NCBI GenBank assembly: GCA_965222995.1
Contig: OZ244977.1
Coordinates: 310,001-374,000 of the forward strand
Length of the DNA: 64,000 bases
Reading direction: 5' to 3'
DNA from: SB11 sp965222995
Lineage (GTDB): Bacteria > Bacteroidota > Bacteroidia > UBA8524
Shown here: piece by piece, positions 17,007 through 24,869 of the stretch
How the letters are laid out: every line of letters begins with the position of its first letter
Numbering within the stretch: position 1 is the stretch's first letter
Translations under genes and position numbers: made by a program
Notes under the pieces: generated by a model
Seen by the model: only the letters and a program-made list of their open reading frames with translations
What the model was told of the DNA's origin: nothing
The model's database searches: none

Positions 17007-17095
17007 TATTTAAATGTTTTTAAAGTTTAAGGCAAAACTAAGCTGAGGGTTTAACCCTGTATTGTAAAAATCGGACGTTTACTAGTGAAGAAATT

Positions 17096-17902
17096 TTACC
17101 CTGAATAGATGGGGATGAGCACGCTATCGTCTTGTGCATACCCTTTGGGTGTTGTACCCGTGTATTCTTTAAAATCTTTTATAAAGTGGGCTTGGTCGTA
17201 GTAACCGCATTTTTGGGCTAATGTGCTAAAGCTTGAAGCAGCATCACTCTCAAATATGTTAAGCACTTTATTAAATCGGGTAATTTTTAAAAATTCTTTA
17301 GGGCTAATACCCACCATGTTTTTAAATGTTCGGTTAAACTGCCGTTCACTTAGATTGGCTTGTGCTGCCCAATAATTTACTGTGTTTTCACCTCCCGCTT
17401 GCTGAATGGTGTTGCTTATGGAGCTAATGGTATTAAGCGAGTAGGAGAGTTTAGTTTGATATAATTTTTTTAAGAAAAACTGTTGCAAAATGGTAATAGC
17501 CCCATGCGTGGGGTTTGTATTTACCTGCTCTTCTAAAGCGGCACCTTCATTTTGCCATATATCGGTGATTAAAATTTCGCTATTGGTAAATTCTGGCGAT
17601 GGGATATTAGAAAAAGCACTTACCCCAAAAGGATGGAAGCGTACACCTATAATTGAGGTTTGCGTAGATGGTAAAAAGAAAACAGCTTTAGTTATTTGCC
17701 CCATTAAAAAAGCGGTGGGCTGTATGTAACTTTTATTTTCTTCCAAGCGTTTGTAATAGTGAGTTTTATGAAAAATCAATTCCATACAACCATCAGGAAA
17801 AATACGTTCTACCTCGGGTAATGGATTTTCACCTTCAAGCACCCAAAAACACTTTATAAAAGGTTGTAGCAGTAGTGTAGGTATTATCTCCCTATAATTC
17901 AT
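17096..17902 (-). CDS. AraC-family transcriptional regulator
   Basis: 268 aa from the ATG at 17902 (an in-frame TTG at 17959 would add 19 residues). The N-terminal ligand-binding part has LQPFIKCFWVLEG and ERIFPDGCMELIFH, typical of DUF6597-type AraC proteins. The C-terminal 100 residues form the double helix-turn-helix: WAAQANLSERQFNRTFKNMV, then LAQKCGYYDQAHFIKDFKEY and TGTTPKGY. It probably controls a nearby or own promoter; the downstream VOC/DUF6265 pair is the closest candidate. Effector unknown. Confidence 0.9.
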   Translation of the reverse strand: MNYREIIPTLLLQPFIKCFWVLEGENPLPEVERIFPDGCMELIFHKTHYYKRLEENKSYIQPTAFLMGQITKAVFFLPSTQTSIIGVRFHPFGVSAFSNIPSPEFTNSEILITDIWQNEGAALEEQVNTNPTHGAITILQQFFLKKLYQTKLSYSLNTISSISNTIQQAGGENTVNYWAAQANLSERQFNRTFKNMVGISPKEFLKITRFNKVLNIFESDAASSFSTLAQKCGYYDQAHFIKDFKEYTGTTPKGYAQDDSVLIPIYSG

Positions 17903-17992
17903 CTTACTATGCAAGATAATGATTAGGTGCGGTAAATTTAGATTGTTTCCTAAACCCAAAAGGTTTCTTCACAATGGTGGAGGGCCAAACAA

Positions 17993-18018
17993 AAAAGCCA
18001 CCGAAAAAGGTGGCTTTT
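17993..18018 (-). terminator. Intrinsic terminator of the ATP synthase operon
   Basis: On the minus strand AAAAGCCACC-TTTTTC-GGTGGCTTTT with a T-rich tail, 26 bp after the atpG stop codon. Confidence 0.88.
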
Positions 18019-18044
18019 ATATAGAGTAGTTTAAATTTAGTTTA

Positions 18045-18920
18045 TTATCCTTCTAATGCTGCTGCACCACCAACAATTTCTGAAATTTCGTTGGTAATAG
18101 CTGCTTGGCGGGCTTGGTTATAAGTAAGGCGAAGACTTTTAAGTAACTCACCAGCATTTTCAGTTGCTTTATCCATTGCCACCATACGCGCCCCATGCTC
18201 CGATGCGAATGAATCTAACATTGCACTGTAAAGCTTGGTTTTTAAAGCTCGTGGTATTAAATCGTTTAGTATTTCTACTTTATTAGGCTCGAAAATATAG
18301 TTTACATTACTTTCACTCGCTCCTAAACCATCCTTATCAACAGGCAAGTATTGGTCATCTCTTAGTATTTGTGTAGCAGCGTTTTTAAATTCATTGTATA
18401 CAATATCAATTCTATCTGCTTCACCGTTTAAGAACTGCTCAAAAACAAAGTCTCCTGCTTTAAAAGCATTTTCAGCATTCAGGTCTAAAAAAGTATCCTT
18501 AAACTGTGTATTTACGTTATAGCCTAGCTTTGCAAAAAACTCTGCTCCTTTTTTACCAATACACAATAAAGTGATGTTTTCTTTGCCTAAATGTGCATAC
18601 TTTTTGGTAATAAGGTCGCGTGTCTTCTTTATCACATTACTGTTAAAAGCACCACACAAACCTCTGTCAGAAGTTAATACCACCAACATTACTTTTTTCA
18701 CCTCACGGTTATCAAAGTATTTAGCAAGGCTTTCATCCTCAATACTGCCTGATAGATTAGCCAACATACCAAATAGCTTGCTTGCATAAGGGCGCATTTG
18801 TACAATACCCCCCTGCGCTCTTTTTAGCTTAGTAGCAGATACCAACTTCATAGCTTTGGTAATCTGCTGTGTGCTAATGGTAGTACTAATTCTTATCCGT
18901 ATTTCTTTAAGATTTGCCAT
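18045..18920 (-). CDS. atpG: F-type ATP synthase gamma subunit
   Basis: 291 aa, the normal size. The N-terminal helix MANLKEIRIRISTTISTQQITKAMKLVSATKLKRAQ region and the C-terminal NAGELLKSLRLTYNQARQA segment form the central coiled-coil shaft that turns inside the alpha-beta ring; LTSDRGLCGAFNSNVIKK is the Rossmann-like middle. It is the last gene of this operon and a terminator follows. The beta and epsilon genes, which often come next in other phyla, are not here. Confidence 0.97.
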   Translation of the reverse strand: MANLKEIRIRISTTISTQQITKAMKLVSATKLKRAQGGIVQMRPYASKLFGMLANLSGSIEDESLAKYFDNREVKKVMLVVLTSDRGLCGAFNSNVIKKTRDLITKKYAHLGKENITLLCIGKKGAEFFAKLGYNVNTQFKDTFLDLNAENAFKAGDFVFEQFLNGEADRIDIVYNEFKNAATQILRDDQYLPVDKDGLGASESNVNYIFEPNKVEILNDLIPRALKTKLYSAMLDSFASEHGARMVAMDKATENAGELLKSLRLTYNQARQAAITNEISEIVGGAAALEG

Positions 18921-18945
18921 GTATATGCTTTAGCAGGTTATAAAA

Positions 18946-20532
18946 TTAAGCCTTATACTTAGCCGAAAGCTCTTTAGCAACCGACGCAAGTGTACCTGTT
19001 ACATTATCATCTAATTTACCTTTTGCCAATAAATCAAGCACATCTCTGTGTTTAGCATCAAGGTATTCAGTAAACTCACTTTCAAATTCTTTTACCTTAT
19101 CTACAGGAATATCACGTAATAAACCTTTTGAACCTAAGTAAATTATTGCAACTTGTTTCTCTACAGTAACAGGTTGGTATTGTCCTTGTTTCAACACCTC
19201 CACGTTTCTGGCACCTTTGTCAAGTACTGATTTAGTTGCAGCATCAAGGTCTGAACCGAATTTAGCAAAAGCTTCTAGCTCACGGTATTGAGCTTGGTCA
19301 AGCTTCAAAGTACCGGCAACCTTTTTCATTGATTTAATCTGGGCATTACCTCCCACACGCGATACTGATATACCCACGTTAATTGCAGGACGTACACCTG
19401 AGTTAAATAAATTTGACTCAAGGAATATCTGACCATCAGTAATAGAAATTACGTTGGTTGGAATATATGCAGAAACGTCTCCTGCTTGTGTTTCAATAAT
19501 AGGTAATGCTGTTAATGAACCACCGCCTTTTACCATACCTTTTATAGACTCAGGTAAGTCGTTCATTTGTTGAGCAATTTCATCAGACGAGTTTACCTTA
19601 GCAGCACGCTCTAACAAACGTGAGTGAAGGTAGAAAACGTCTCCGGGATATGCTTCACGTCCCGGTGGGCGGCGAAGTAGTAAAGAAACCTCACGATAAG
19701 CTACCGCTTGTTTCGATAAATCATCATATATAATTAAAGCAGGCTTACCCCTGTCTCTAAAAAATTCACCAATTGCACAACCTGCCATTGCAGAGTACAT
19801 TTGAAGCGGTGCAGGCTCTGATGCTGATGATGCTACTACAACAGTGTAATCCATTGCACCTTTTTCTTTTAAGGTATTTACTACCCCTGCAACAGTAGAA
19901 GCTTTTTGTCCTATAGCTACATATACACAAAATACAGGTTCGCCTTTATCGTAAAACTCTTTTTGGTTGATAATAGTATCAACAGCAATAGCTGTTTTAC
20001 CTGTTTGGCGGTCTCCGATAATCAACTCACGTTGTCCACGCCCAATAGGTATCATAGCGTCAATAGCTTTAATACCCGTTTGAAGCGGTTCAGCTACTGG
20101 CTCACGGAAGATAACTCCGGGTGCTTTACGCTCTAGAGGCATCTCATATAAATCGCCTGTTAGTGCACCTAAACCGTCAATAGGTTCACCAAGTGTATTT
20201 ACAACACGCCCAAGCATGCTATCACCTACTTTTATAGATGCAATACGATTTAGGCGTTTCACTGTATCACCTTCTTTTACTTCTTCAGAACTACCTAAAA
20301 GTACCGCACCTACATTGTCTTCTTCCAAGTTTAGTGCTATACCTTGTAATCCGCTTGAAAACTCAATAAGCTCACCATACTGAACTTTACTAAGTCCGTA
20401 TATGATGGCAATACCGTCTCCCACTTGTAATACCGTACCTACTTCTTCAAGCTGAGCCTCAGTTTTCAAACCTGAAAGCTGTTCTCTTATGATGGCTGAA
20501 ACCTCATCGGGTCTTATTCCTGTTGATGCCAT
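18946..20532 (-). CDS. atpA: F-type ATP synthase alpha subunit
   Basis: 528 aa, full length. Contains the regulatory P-loop GDRQTGKT at 173-180, the EFFRDRGKPALIIYDDLSKQ Walker B region, and the signature PAINVGISVSRVGG. It forms the non-catalytic nucleotide-binding positions of the F1 hexamer in the cytoplasm. It follows atpH by 18 bp and precedes atpG by 25 bp. Confidence 0.98.
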   Translation of the reverse strand: MASTGIRPDEVSAIIREQLSGLKTEAQLEEVGTVLQVGDGIAIIYGLSKVQYGELIEFSSGLQGIALNLEEDNVGAVLLGSSEEVKEGDTVKRLNRIASIKVGDSMLGRVVNTLGEPIDGLGALTGDLYEMPLERKAPGVIFREPVAEPLQTGIKAIDAMIPIGRGQRELIIGDRQTGKTAIAVDTIINQKEFYDKGEPVFCVYVAIGQKASTVAGVVNTLKEKGAMDYTVVVASSASEPAPLQMYSAMAGCAIGEFFRDRGKPALIIYDDLSKQAVAYREVSLLLRRPPGREAYPGDVFYLHSRLLERAAKVNSSDEIAQQMNDLPESIKGMVKGGGSLTALPIIETQAGDVSAYIPTNVISITDGQIFLESNLFNSGVRPAINVGISVSRVGGNAQIKSMKKVAGTLKLDQAQYRELEAFAKFGSDLDAATKSVLDKGARNVEVLKQGQYQPVTVEKQVAIIYLGSKGLLRDIPVDKVKEFESEFTEYLDAKHRDVLDLLAKGKLDDNVTGTLASVAKELSAKYKA

Positions 20533-20550
20533 ATCAATTAAATTATCGTT

Positions 20551-21093
20551 TTAATTTTGGTGAATTAATTCTTTCTTCAAAATGTTCAATTTCTTGGCGA
20601 TGCTAGAATCGTATAAATCATCTTCTATACGAATTACCAAACCGCCAATTATATCAGGGTTTACCTGTGTTTTAAGGTCTACCCTTGTATTGGTTTCTTT
20701 TTCTATAAATTCTTTAACTGAAGCTTGCATGCCTTCCGTTAAAGGTGTAGCACTGGTAACAGTAGCTGATGATACACCGTTGCGCTGATTGTATTGCTTT
20801 GCAAACTCTTGAGCAATTAAGGGTAAAAACATTTCCCTACGCTTGCTTACCACTGTACTTATAAAAGACTGGGTAAGTTTGTTAAAGCCTTTGCTAAAAA
20901 TACCACTAAGCACATTGGCCTTTTTATCAGGCTTTATTACAGGGCTTTTTAGCATGCTCACCAATTCAGGGCTTTGTTGTGTAACAGCCTGCAAAGAGCG
21001 CATGTCAAAATTTACTTGCTCAAGCAAATCTTGTTCAATTGCCAATTCCATTAATGATTTGGCATACCTTGCAGCTATTCTAATTTCTGACAT
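20551..21093 (-). CDS. atpH: F-type ATP synthase delta subunit
   Basis: 180 aa. Family pattern: IAARYAKSLMELAIEQDLL at the N-terminus and DLKTQVNPDIIGGLVIRIEDDLYDSSIAKKLNILK at the C-terminus in part (the GG-V-I-RI-D-YD-S motif). It joins F1 to the peripheral stalk. The start is 4 bp from the atpF stop codon. Confidence 0.95.
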   Translation of the reverse strand: MSEIRIAARYAKSLMELAIEQDLLEQVNFDMRSLQAVTQQSPELVSMLKSPVIKPDKKANVLSGIFSKGFNKLTQSFISTVVSKRREMFLPLIAQEFAKQYNQRNGVSSATVTSATPLTEGMQASVKEFIEKETNTRVDLKTQVNPDIIGGLVIRIEDDLYDSSIAKKLNILKKELIHQN

Positions 21094-21097
21094 TGGT

Positions 21098-21592
21098 TTA
21101 GTTTAAAGTGGCTTTTTGCAAATAATCTTTTACCAATTCTTCTTGCTCAGAAGGATTTTCAAATTTCTTTTTTAATACTTTCTCAGCCATTTCTATAGAA
21201 AGAGCAGCAACCAATTCTTTAATTTCAGTTTTGGCAGCTTCTTTTTCTTTAGTAATACTATCGTGTGCAGCTTCAAGCATACGCTTAGTATCGTCCTCAG
21301 CTTTTTGCTTGGCTTGAGATTTAAGGCTTTCGCCTACTTCTTTTGCCTCTTTTATAATCTTATCACGCTCAATACGGGCTTCTTGCAACAATTTTTCATT
21401 GTCGGCTTTCAAAAGCTCCATTTCTTTGCGTGCATCGTCAGCTTGTTGTAACGATGAGGCAATTTTATCTTCCCTATCTTTTAAAGATTGCAGTATGGGT
21501 TTCCAAGCGTATTTTTTTAATACTAAAAATAGTATTGTAAATACAACCAGTGTCCAAAAAAACAATCCGAAATCGGGTGTTAATAATTCCAT
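21098..21592 (-). CDS. atpF: F-type ATP synthase b subunit
   Basis: 164 aa. One membrane helix at residues 8-25 (LFFWTLVVFTILFLVL) is followed by a long charged coiled coil, the peripheral stalk. Typical YAWKPILQSLKDREDKI follows the membrane helix. Only one b-type gene is visible. Confidence 0.95.
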   Translation of the reverse strand: MELLTPDFGLFFWTLVVFTILFLVLKKYAWKPILQSLKDREDKIASSLQQADDARKEMELLKADNEKLLQEARIERDKIIKEAKEVGESLKSQAKQKAEDDTKRMLEAAHDSITKEKEAAKTEIKELVAALSIEMAEKVLKKKFENPSEQEELVKDYLQKATLN

Positions 21593-21679
21593 ACGGTTTT
21601 ATTGTTTTTTAAAATACAGCAATACAGGCTATTATTTAACCTGTATTGCTGAAATATATTTTGTTGCTGAAATTAGCTC

Positions 21680-21931
21680 TTAGCCTGCATTCATAGCAAG
21701 GAAACAGATTACCGCACCAAACAGAGCCACACCCTCGATAAAGGCAGCTAAGATGATGGCAGTAGTTCTAATGTCTCCTACAGCCTCAGGTTGGCGTGCA
21801 ATAGCCTCAACAGCACCTGCACCAATTTTACCAATACCCAAGCCTACGCCTATAGCTACAAGACCCGCGCCGATACCTGCTCCTAAAGGACCAATCAGGT
21901 TAATTTCAAGAAGCAATTTTTGTAATAACAT
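21680..21931 (-). CDS. atpE: F-type ATP synthase c subunit
   Basis: 83 aa hairpin of two membrane helices forming the rotor ring. The first helix is glycine-rich (GAGIGAGLVAIGVGLGIG); the polar loop is ARQPEA; the ion-binding carboxylate is E66 in LAAFIEGVALFG. The residue after the Glu is Gly rather than Ser or Thr, and the usual extra sodium ligands are not evident, so proton coupling is more likely than sodium. Confidence 0.96.
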   Translation of the reverse strand: MLLQKLLLEINLIGPLGAGIGAGLVAIGVGLGIGKIGAGAVEAIARQPEAVGDIRTTAIILAAFIEGVALFGAVICFLAMNAG

Positions 21932-21983
21932 AATTGTGTTTATTTAATTGTCGTTTTTAAAAATGGTTTTCTAATTATTAGGT

Positions 21984-23204
21984 TTAGTGAGCTTCTGCAT
22001 GTTCGTGTTCATGCTCTTCAAGTGCCTGACCTATAAATAATGAGGTAAGCAGTGTGAAGATGAACGCTTGCAAAAATGCTACTAGTAATTCTATACAGTA
22101 TAAAAATAACGATAGTAATGTTGAGGCAACCGATACACCAAAGCCTGCACCCATATTTTGCCCGCCATTACTAAACATAAATATTAACCCTAAAATACTA
22201 AGTATTATAATGTGCCCTGCAGTTACGTTTGCAAACAAACGTATCATCAATGCAAAAGGCTTAGTGAAAATACCTACAATCTCAACCACCCACATTAACG
22301 GAAGTAACCAAAGCGGTACACCCGGTGTCATAAATATGTGTTTCCAGAAATCTTTTTTAGAGAATGCTAATGTAGCTATTAAGGTTATTAATGATAATAG
22401 CAAGGTAACAGCAATATTACCTGTAACGTTAGCAGCACCCGGCAATAAACCCAACATATTGTTCATCCAAATAAAGAAGAACAAGGTTAACATATAAGGT
22501 AAAAATTTTGCTGTGTGTTTACCCATATTAGGTTCAACCACATCATCACGAACAAACATTATTATAGGTTCCATAAAAGACTGGATGCCTTTGGGTACCC
22601 AACGTCCTTTTTTGGTATATGCTCTGGCTACTGTTATAAACATTAAGCATAATAACAGTACCGATAGCATCATTGAAGCCACATTTTTAGTAATTGAAAA
22701 GTCTAAAGGCTTAGCATTAGTAGCATGATGCTCTTCATCTAAATTCAATTCACCGTTCGCATCAGCTATATATATATCCTCGTGAAATAGGATGTAGTTT
22801 TTGTGATATTTAGGTGCATTATGGTCATGCACATCTTCTTTGTGTTTAAAAGCACTTGAAAGGAAAACATCTAAACCGTTTTCTTCACTATATAATATAA
22901 CAGGCAGTGGTACAGTAGCATGAAATTTTCCAAACACAAAAAACTCCCACCCATGTGCGTCGCCAATGTGGTGCATAATGGTTTCTTTTGCGTTGTATTC
23001 ATCCTTGTGTTCATCACCATGATTTTCATGTGAATTTTCAGCATGGTTTCCAACCGATTCTGTAGCGGTTTTTTCATGACCATGGTCTGAATTTTCATCA
23101 GGATGACCTGCTTTTACTCCTAAAAAAGAGCAGATAATCGTAAAAAGCAGTACAAATTTAACTGCTGATTTTATTGAAAACTTATTATTTACGCTACTTA
23201 TCAC
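21984..23204 (-). CDS. atpB: F-type ATP synthase a subunit with long His-rich N-terminal extension
   Basis: 406 aa, much longer than the 230-280 aa of most a subunits. The GTG start is followed by a signal-peptide-like segment (FVLLFTIICSFLGVKA). About 80 residues rich in His, Glu and Asp come next (residues 33-85 hold about ten His), then the membrane domain with the essential Arg in ALMIRLFANVTAGH, and a His-rich C-terminus (EEHEHEHAEAH). The extension would be periplasmic. It overlaps the upstream AtpI-like gene by 11 bp. Proton channel subunit of the Fo motor. Confidence 0.95.
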   Translation of the reverse strand: MISSVNNKFSIKSAVKFVLLFTIICSFLGVKAGHPDENSDHGHEKTATESVGNHAENSHENHGDEHKDEYNAKETIMHHIGDAHGWEFFVFGKFHATVPLPVILYSEENGLDVFLSSAFKHKEDVHDHNAPKYHKNYILFHEDIYIADANGELNLDEEHHATNAKPLDFSITKNVASMMLSVLLLCLMFITVARAYTKKGRWVPKGIQSFMEPIIMFVRDDVVEPNMGKHTAKFLPYMLTLFFFIWMNNMLGLLPGAANVTGNIAVTLLLSLITLIATLAFSKKDFWKHIFMTPGVPLWLLPLMWVVEIVGIFTKPFALMIRLFANVTAGHIIILSILGLIFMFSNGGQNMGAGFGVSVASTLLSLFLYCIELLVAFLQAFIFTLLTSLFIGQALEEHEHEHAEAH

Positions 23205-23592
23205 GGATTGAGTCCTTTTTCGAATCGGGGCGCAAGTTAATCACTAAATGATAATTTTCAAATACTGTAAACAATAAATATAAAATCATGAAAATTACCG
23301 CAAATGAAACGCTTGTATTACCCGTTGCAGACACATAGATTACAAAGAAACCAAAGCTTAAAAAAAGCCTTATCATAAGGGTGATAATTAGTAATCTTAT
23401 AGATGTAGCCGGAGATGTTTTTAGCACAAAGTGCGAAAGCAAAAAAATTAGGAAAGAAACAGCAAAGAAAAACCCAAACACTATCCAAGTACCGTTTGGT
23501 ATTAGGGTAGTATATTGTTGCAAGACATATATAATAATGCTTAACAACAGTGCATAGGCTAGCAAGCGTACAAAAAAGCGTTGAAGCTTCAA
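23194..23592 (-). CDS. Four-TM protein, probable AtpI-like assembly factor
   Basis: 132 aa with four hydrophobic segments (about 8-24, 35-56, 66-86, 96-112) and a charged C-terminus. Its position between an AtpZ-type gene and atpB, and its topology, fit an AtpI-like protein that assists c-ring assembly, but I see no diagnostic motif. The start is TTG, with no nearby ATG, 8 bp after the atpZ stop; it overlaps the atpB start by 11 bp, so the genes are translationally linked. Confidence 0.7.
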   Translation of the reverse strand: MKLQRFFVRLLAYALLLSIIIYVLQQYTTLIPNGTWIVFGFFFAVSFLIFLLSHFVLKTSPATSIRLLIITLMIRLFLSFGFFVIYVSATGNTSVSFAVIFMILYLLFTVFENYHLVINLRPDSKKDSIRDK

Positions 23593-23600
23593 GTGTTTGG

Positions 23601-23828
23601 TTAGTTTTTGTTATTATTTAACTGCCTCAGTAATTTTATAATTGAAGCTGTTAAGCCTACAATTATACCTAACAACAGAAATATAGGAAAACTAATTTTT
23701 AACAATCGGTCTAAATAGTTACCTAAAAAACCCAGTATAACCACTGCAATAACTATTTGCAGCCCAATAGAAAGGTAGTTATAGAAACTAAAATTATGCT
23801 TCGAGGGCTTTTTCGGTGGTTCTGGCAT
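23601..23828 (-). CDS. AtpZ/AtpI-family protein
   Basis: 75 aa with two membrane helices: FSFYNYLSIGLQIVIAVVIL and FPIFLLLGIIVGLTASIIKLL, joined by GNYLDRL. This is the compact AtpZ/AtpI pattern of proteins at the head of ATP synthase operons, implicated in c-ring or magnesium handling. Its start lies 35 bp inside the end of the bactofilin gene in another frame. Confidence 0.88.
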   Translation of the reverse strand: MPEPPKKPSKHNFSFYNYLSIGLQIVIAVVILGFLGNYLDRLLKISFPIFLLLGIIVGLTASIIKLLRQLNNNKN

Positions 23829-24234
23829 TTTGTGTTTTCTCTTTGCTACTCAAAGGTACACGTTGTGATGATAGCATGGTACACTTACCATTAAATTCTG
23901 CACCTGACTCTACAACCAATTTATTTACAACAATATCACCATTAATAAATGATGTAGGCTTAAGCAACAAAGTTTGTGCTACCGATAGTTTGCCATTTAC
24001 TTTGCCTGATACATCAGCATTTTGAGCCTCAACATCACCGTCAATCACACTCGATTTTCCTATAACAACCTTGGCTTTAGAAATAATAGTACCTTTAACT
24101 GTCCCGTCAATTCTAATGTCTCCGTTAGACTCAATATCGCCGTTTATAGTAGTACCGGCACCAATTATATTAATAGAGCCGTTTCCGTTTTCAGCTACTC
24201 GTCCTTTAGTTTCTTTACCGTTATTTTTAAACAT
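23794..24234 (-). CDS. Bactofilin (polymer-forming cytoskeletal protein)
   Basis: 146 aa. The central region has the right-handed beta-helix spacing of bactofilins: SINIIGAGTTINGDIESNGD, RIDGTVKGTIISKAKVVIG, KSSVIDGDVEAQNADVSG and FINGDIVVNKLVVESGAEF, with short polar ends. Bactofilins polymerise without nucleotide at the membrane and help position cell-wall enzymes. The 3' end overlaps atpZ by 35 bp, tying it to the ATP synthase transcript. The gene before it encodes a membrane anchor related to M23 peptidases. Confidence 0.92.
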   Translation of the reverse strand: MFKNNGKETKGRVAENGNGSINIIGAGTTINGDIESNGDIRIDGTVKGTIISKAKVVIGKSSVIDGDVEAQNADVSGKVNGKLSVAQTLLLKPTSFINGDIVVNKLVVESGAEFNGKCTMLSSQRVPLSSKEKTQNARTTEKALEA

Positions 24235-24319
24235 TGTCTTATTGTTTAAGAGTGTGTATTTTTATTGAAAAGGATTACGAAAATAAGTTATCCACAACGG
24301 AATTAAAAGAAAAGAAATT

Positions 24320-24697
24320 TTAGGGGGTATTTGAAGTACTGTCTTCAGATGAAATTCCTTCAAGATCATCCTTAAGAATCTTGTCAATGGTTTTCCATTT
24401 TTCAAAATACTGTTTGTTTACCCTTTCAAGCGAGTCAAACTTAGCATCTTGTTCAAGTTTCATTTTTATATAATCGGTTTTGTCAAAACCGGGTACATAT
24501 TCTTTCAAAGGAGTATAAAAGAGAAGCAATACTATCAGGGTAGTAAAAATTACAGCAAAGGTGCTAAACAAAATAAAAACATTCAGCGGTTTCAAAACCA
24601 CTGAAGCACTCTCATTAAGTGTTTCATCATTTACAACAATAAGGCGGTACTTGTTTTTAAGCCTTTTTATAAATTTTCTCTTTTTACTTTTTGCCAC
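24320..24697 (-). CDS. Membrane anchor resembling the N-terminus of an M23 peptidase, catalytic domain absent
   Basis: 125 aa from a GTG at 24697, giving a basic N-terminus (AKSKKRKFIKRLKNKYRL), a VVNDETLNE segment, one membrane helix (about 37-58) and FYTPLKEYVPGF. This is the N-terminal layout of bactofilin-associated M23 (LytM) endopeptidases in Bacteroidota, which are about 300 aa. Here the protein stops after a short coiled segment, and only 85 bp separate it from bactofilin, so the LytM domain is missing rather than frameshifted. A TTG at 24766 would add 23 residues, but a TAGGTTTG promoter box lies in that stretch. It may be a stand-alone anchor or a remnant. Confidence 0.7.
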   Translation of the reverse strand: MAKSKKRKFIKRLKNKYRLIVVNDETLNESASVVLKPLNVFILFSTFAVIFTTLIVLLLFYTPLKEYVPGFDKTDYIKMKLEQDAKFDSLERVNKQYFEKWKTIDKILKDDLEGISSEDSTSNTP

Positions 24698-24723
24698 CTT
24701 GGGATATATACTTGCGTAGGCTT

Positions 24724-24731
24724 CAAACCTA
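24724..24731 (-). promoter_or_regulatory. -7 promoter element (TAGGTTTG) before the anchor-bactofilin-atp transcript
   Basis: Minus-strand TAGGTTTG, 26 bp before the GTG at 24697. A TTG lies 15 bp further upstream, closer than the 20 bp seen in the best promoters of this window. Confidence 0.45.
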
Positions 24732-24816
24732 CATATTTTTGAATAACAATAGTATTTTAACCACAACTAATGTTGTATTTGTGGCGTTTTGTAGTATTAT
24801 ATCATTCTAAATGAAA

Positions 24817-24824
24817 TATTTTTG
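24817..24824 (+). promoter_or_regulatory. -7 promoter element (TATTTTTG) before sprE
   Basis: Plus-strand match to TAnnTTTG, 45 bp before the TTG start codon of the SprE gene. The nearest upstream TTTTG is 25 bp away, so the -33 part is uncertain. Confidence 0.45.
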
Positions 24825-24869
24825 CAGCTTTGCAGTTATTTATACGGGTAGAGAAAACAGATTATTATT

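Noticed and set aside
24288..24296. Perfect DnaA-box 9-mer TTATCCACA, possible replication origin
   Set aside because: It is a single copy; about half an occurrence is expected by chance in 64 kb on both strands. No dnaA gene or box cluster is nearby.
24235..24319. Frameshifted remainder of an M23 peptidase domain
   Set aside because: Only 85 bp are present between the anchor and bactofilin, and no frame encodes LytM metal motifs.
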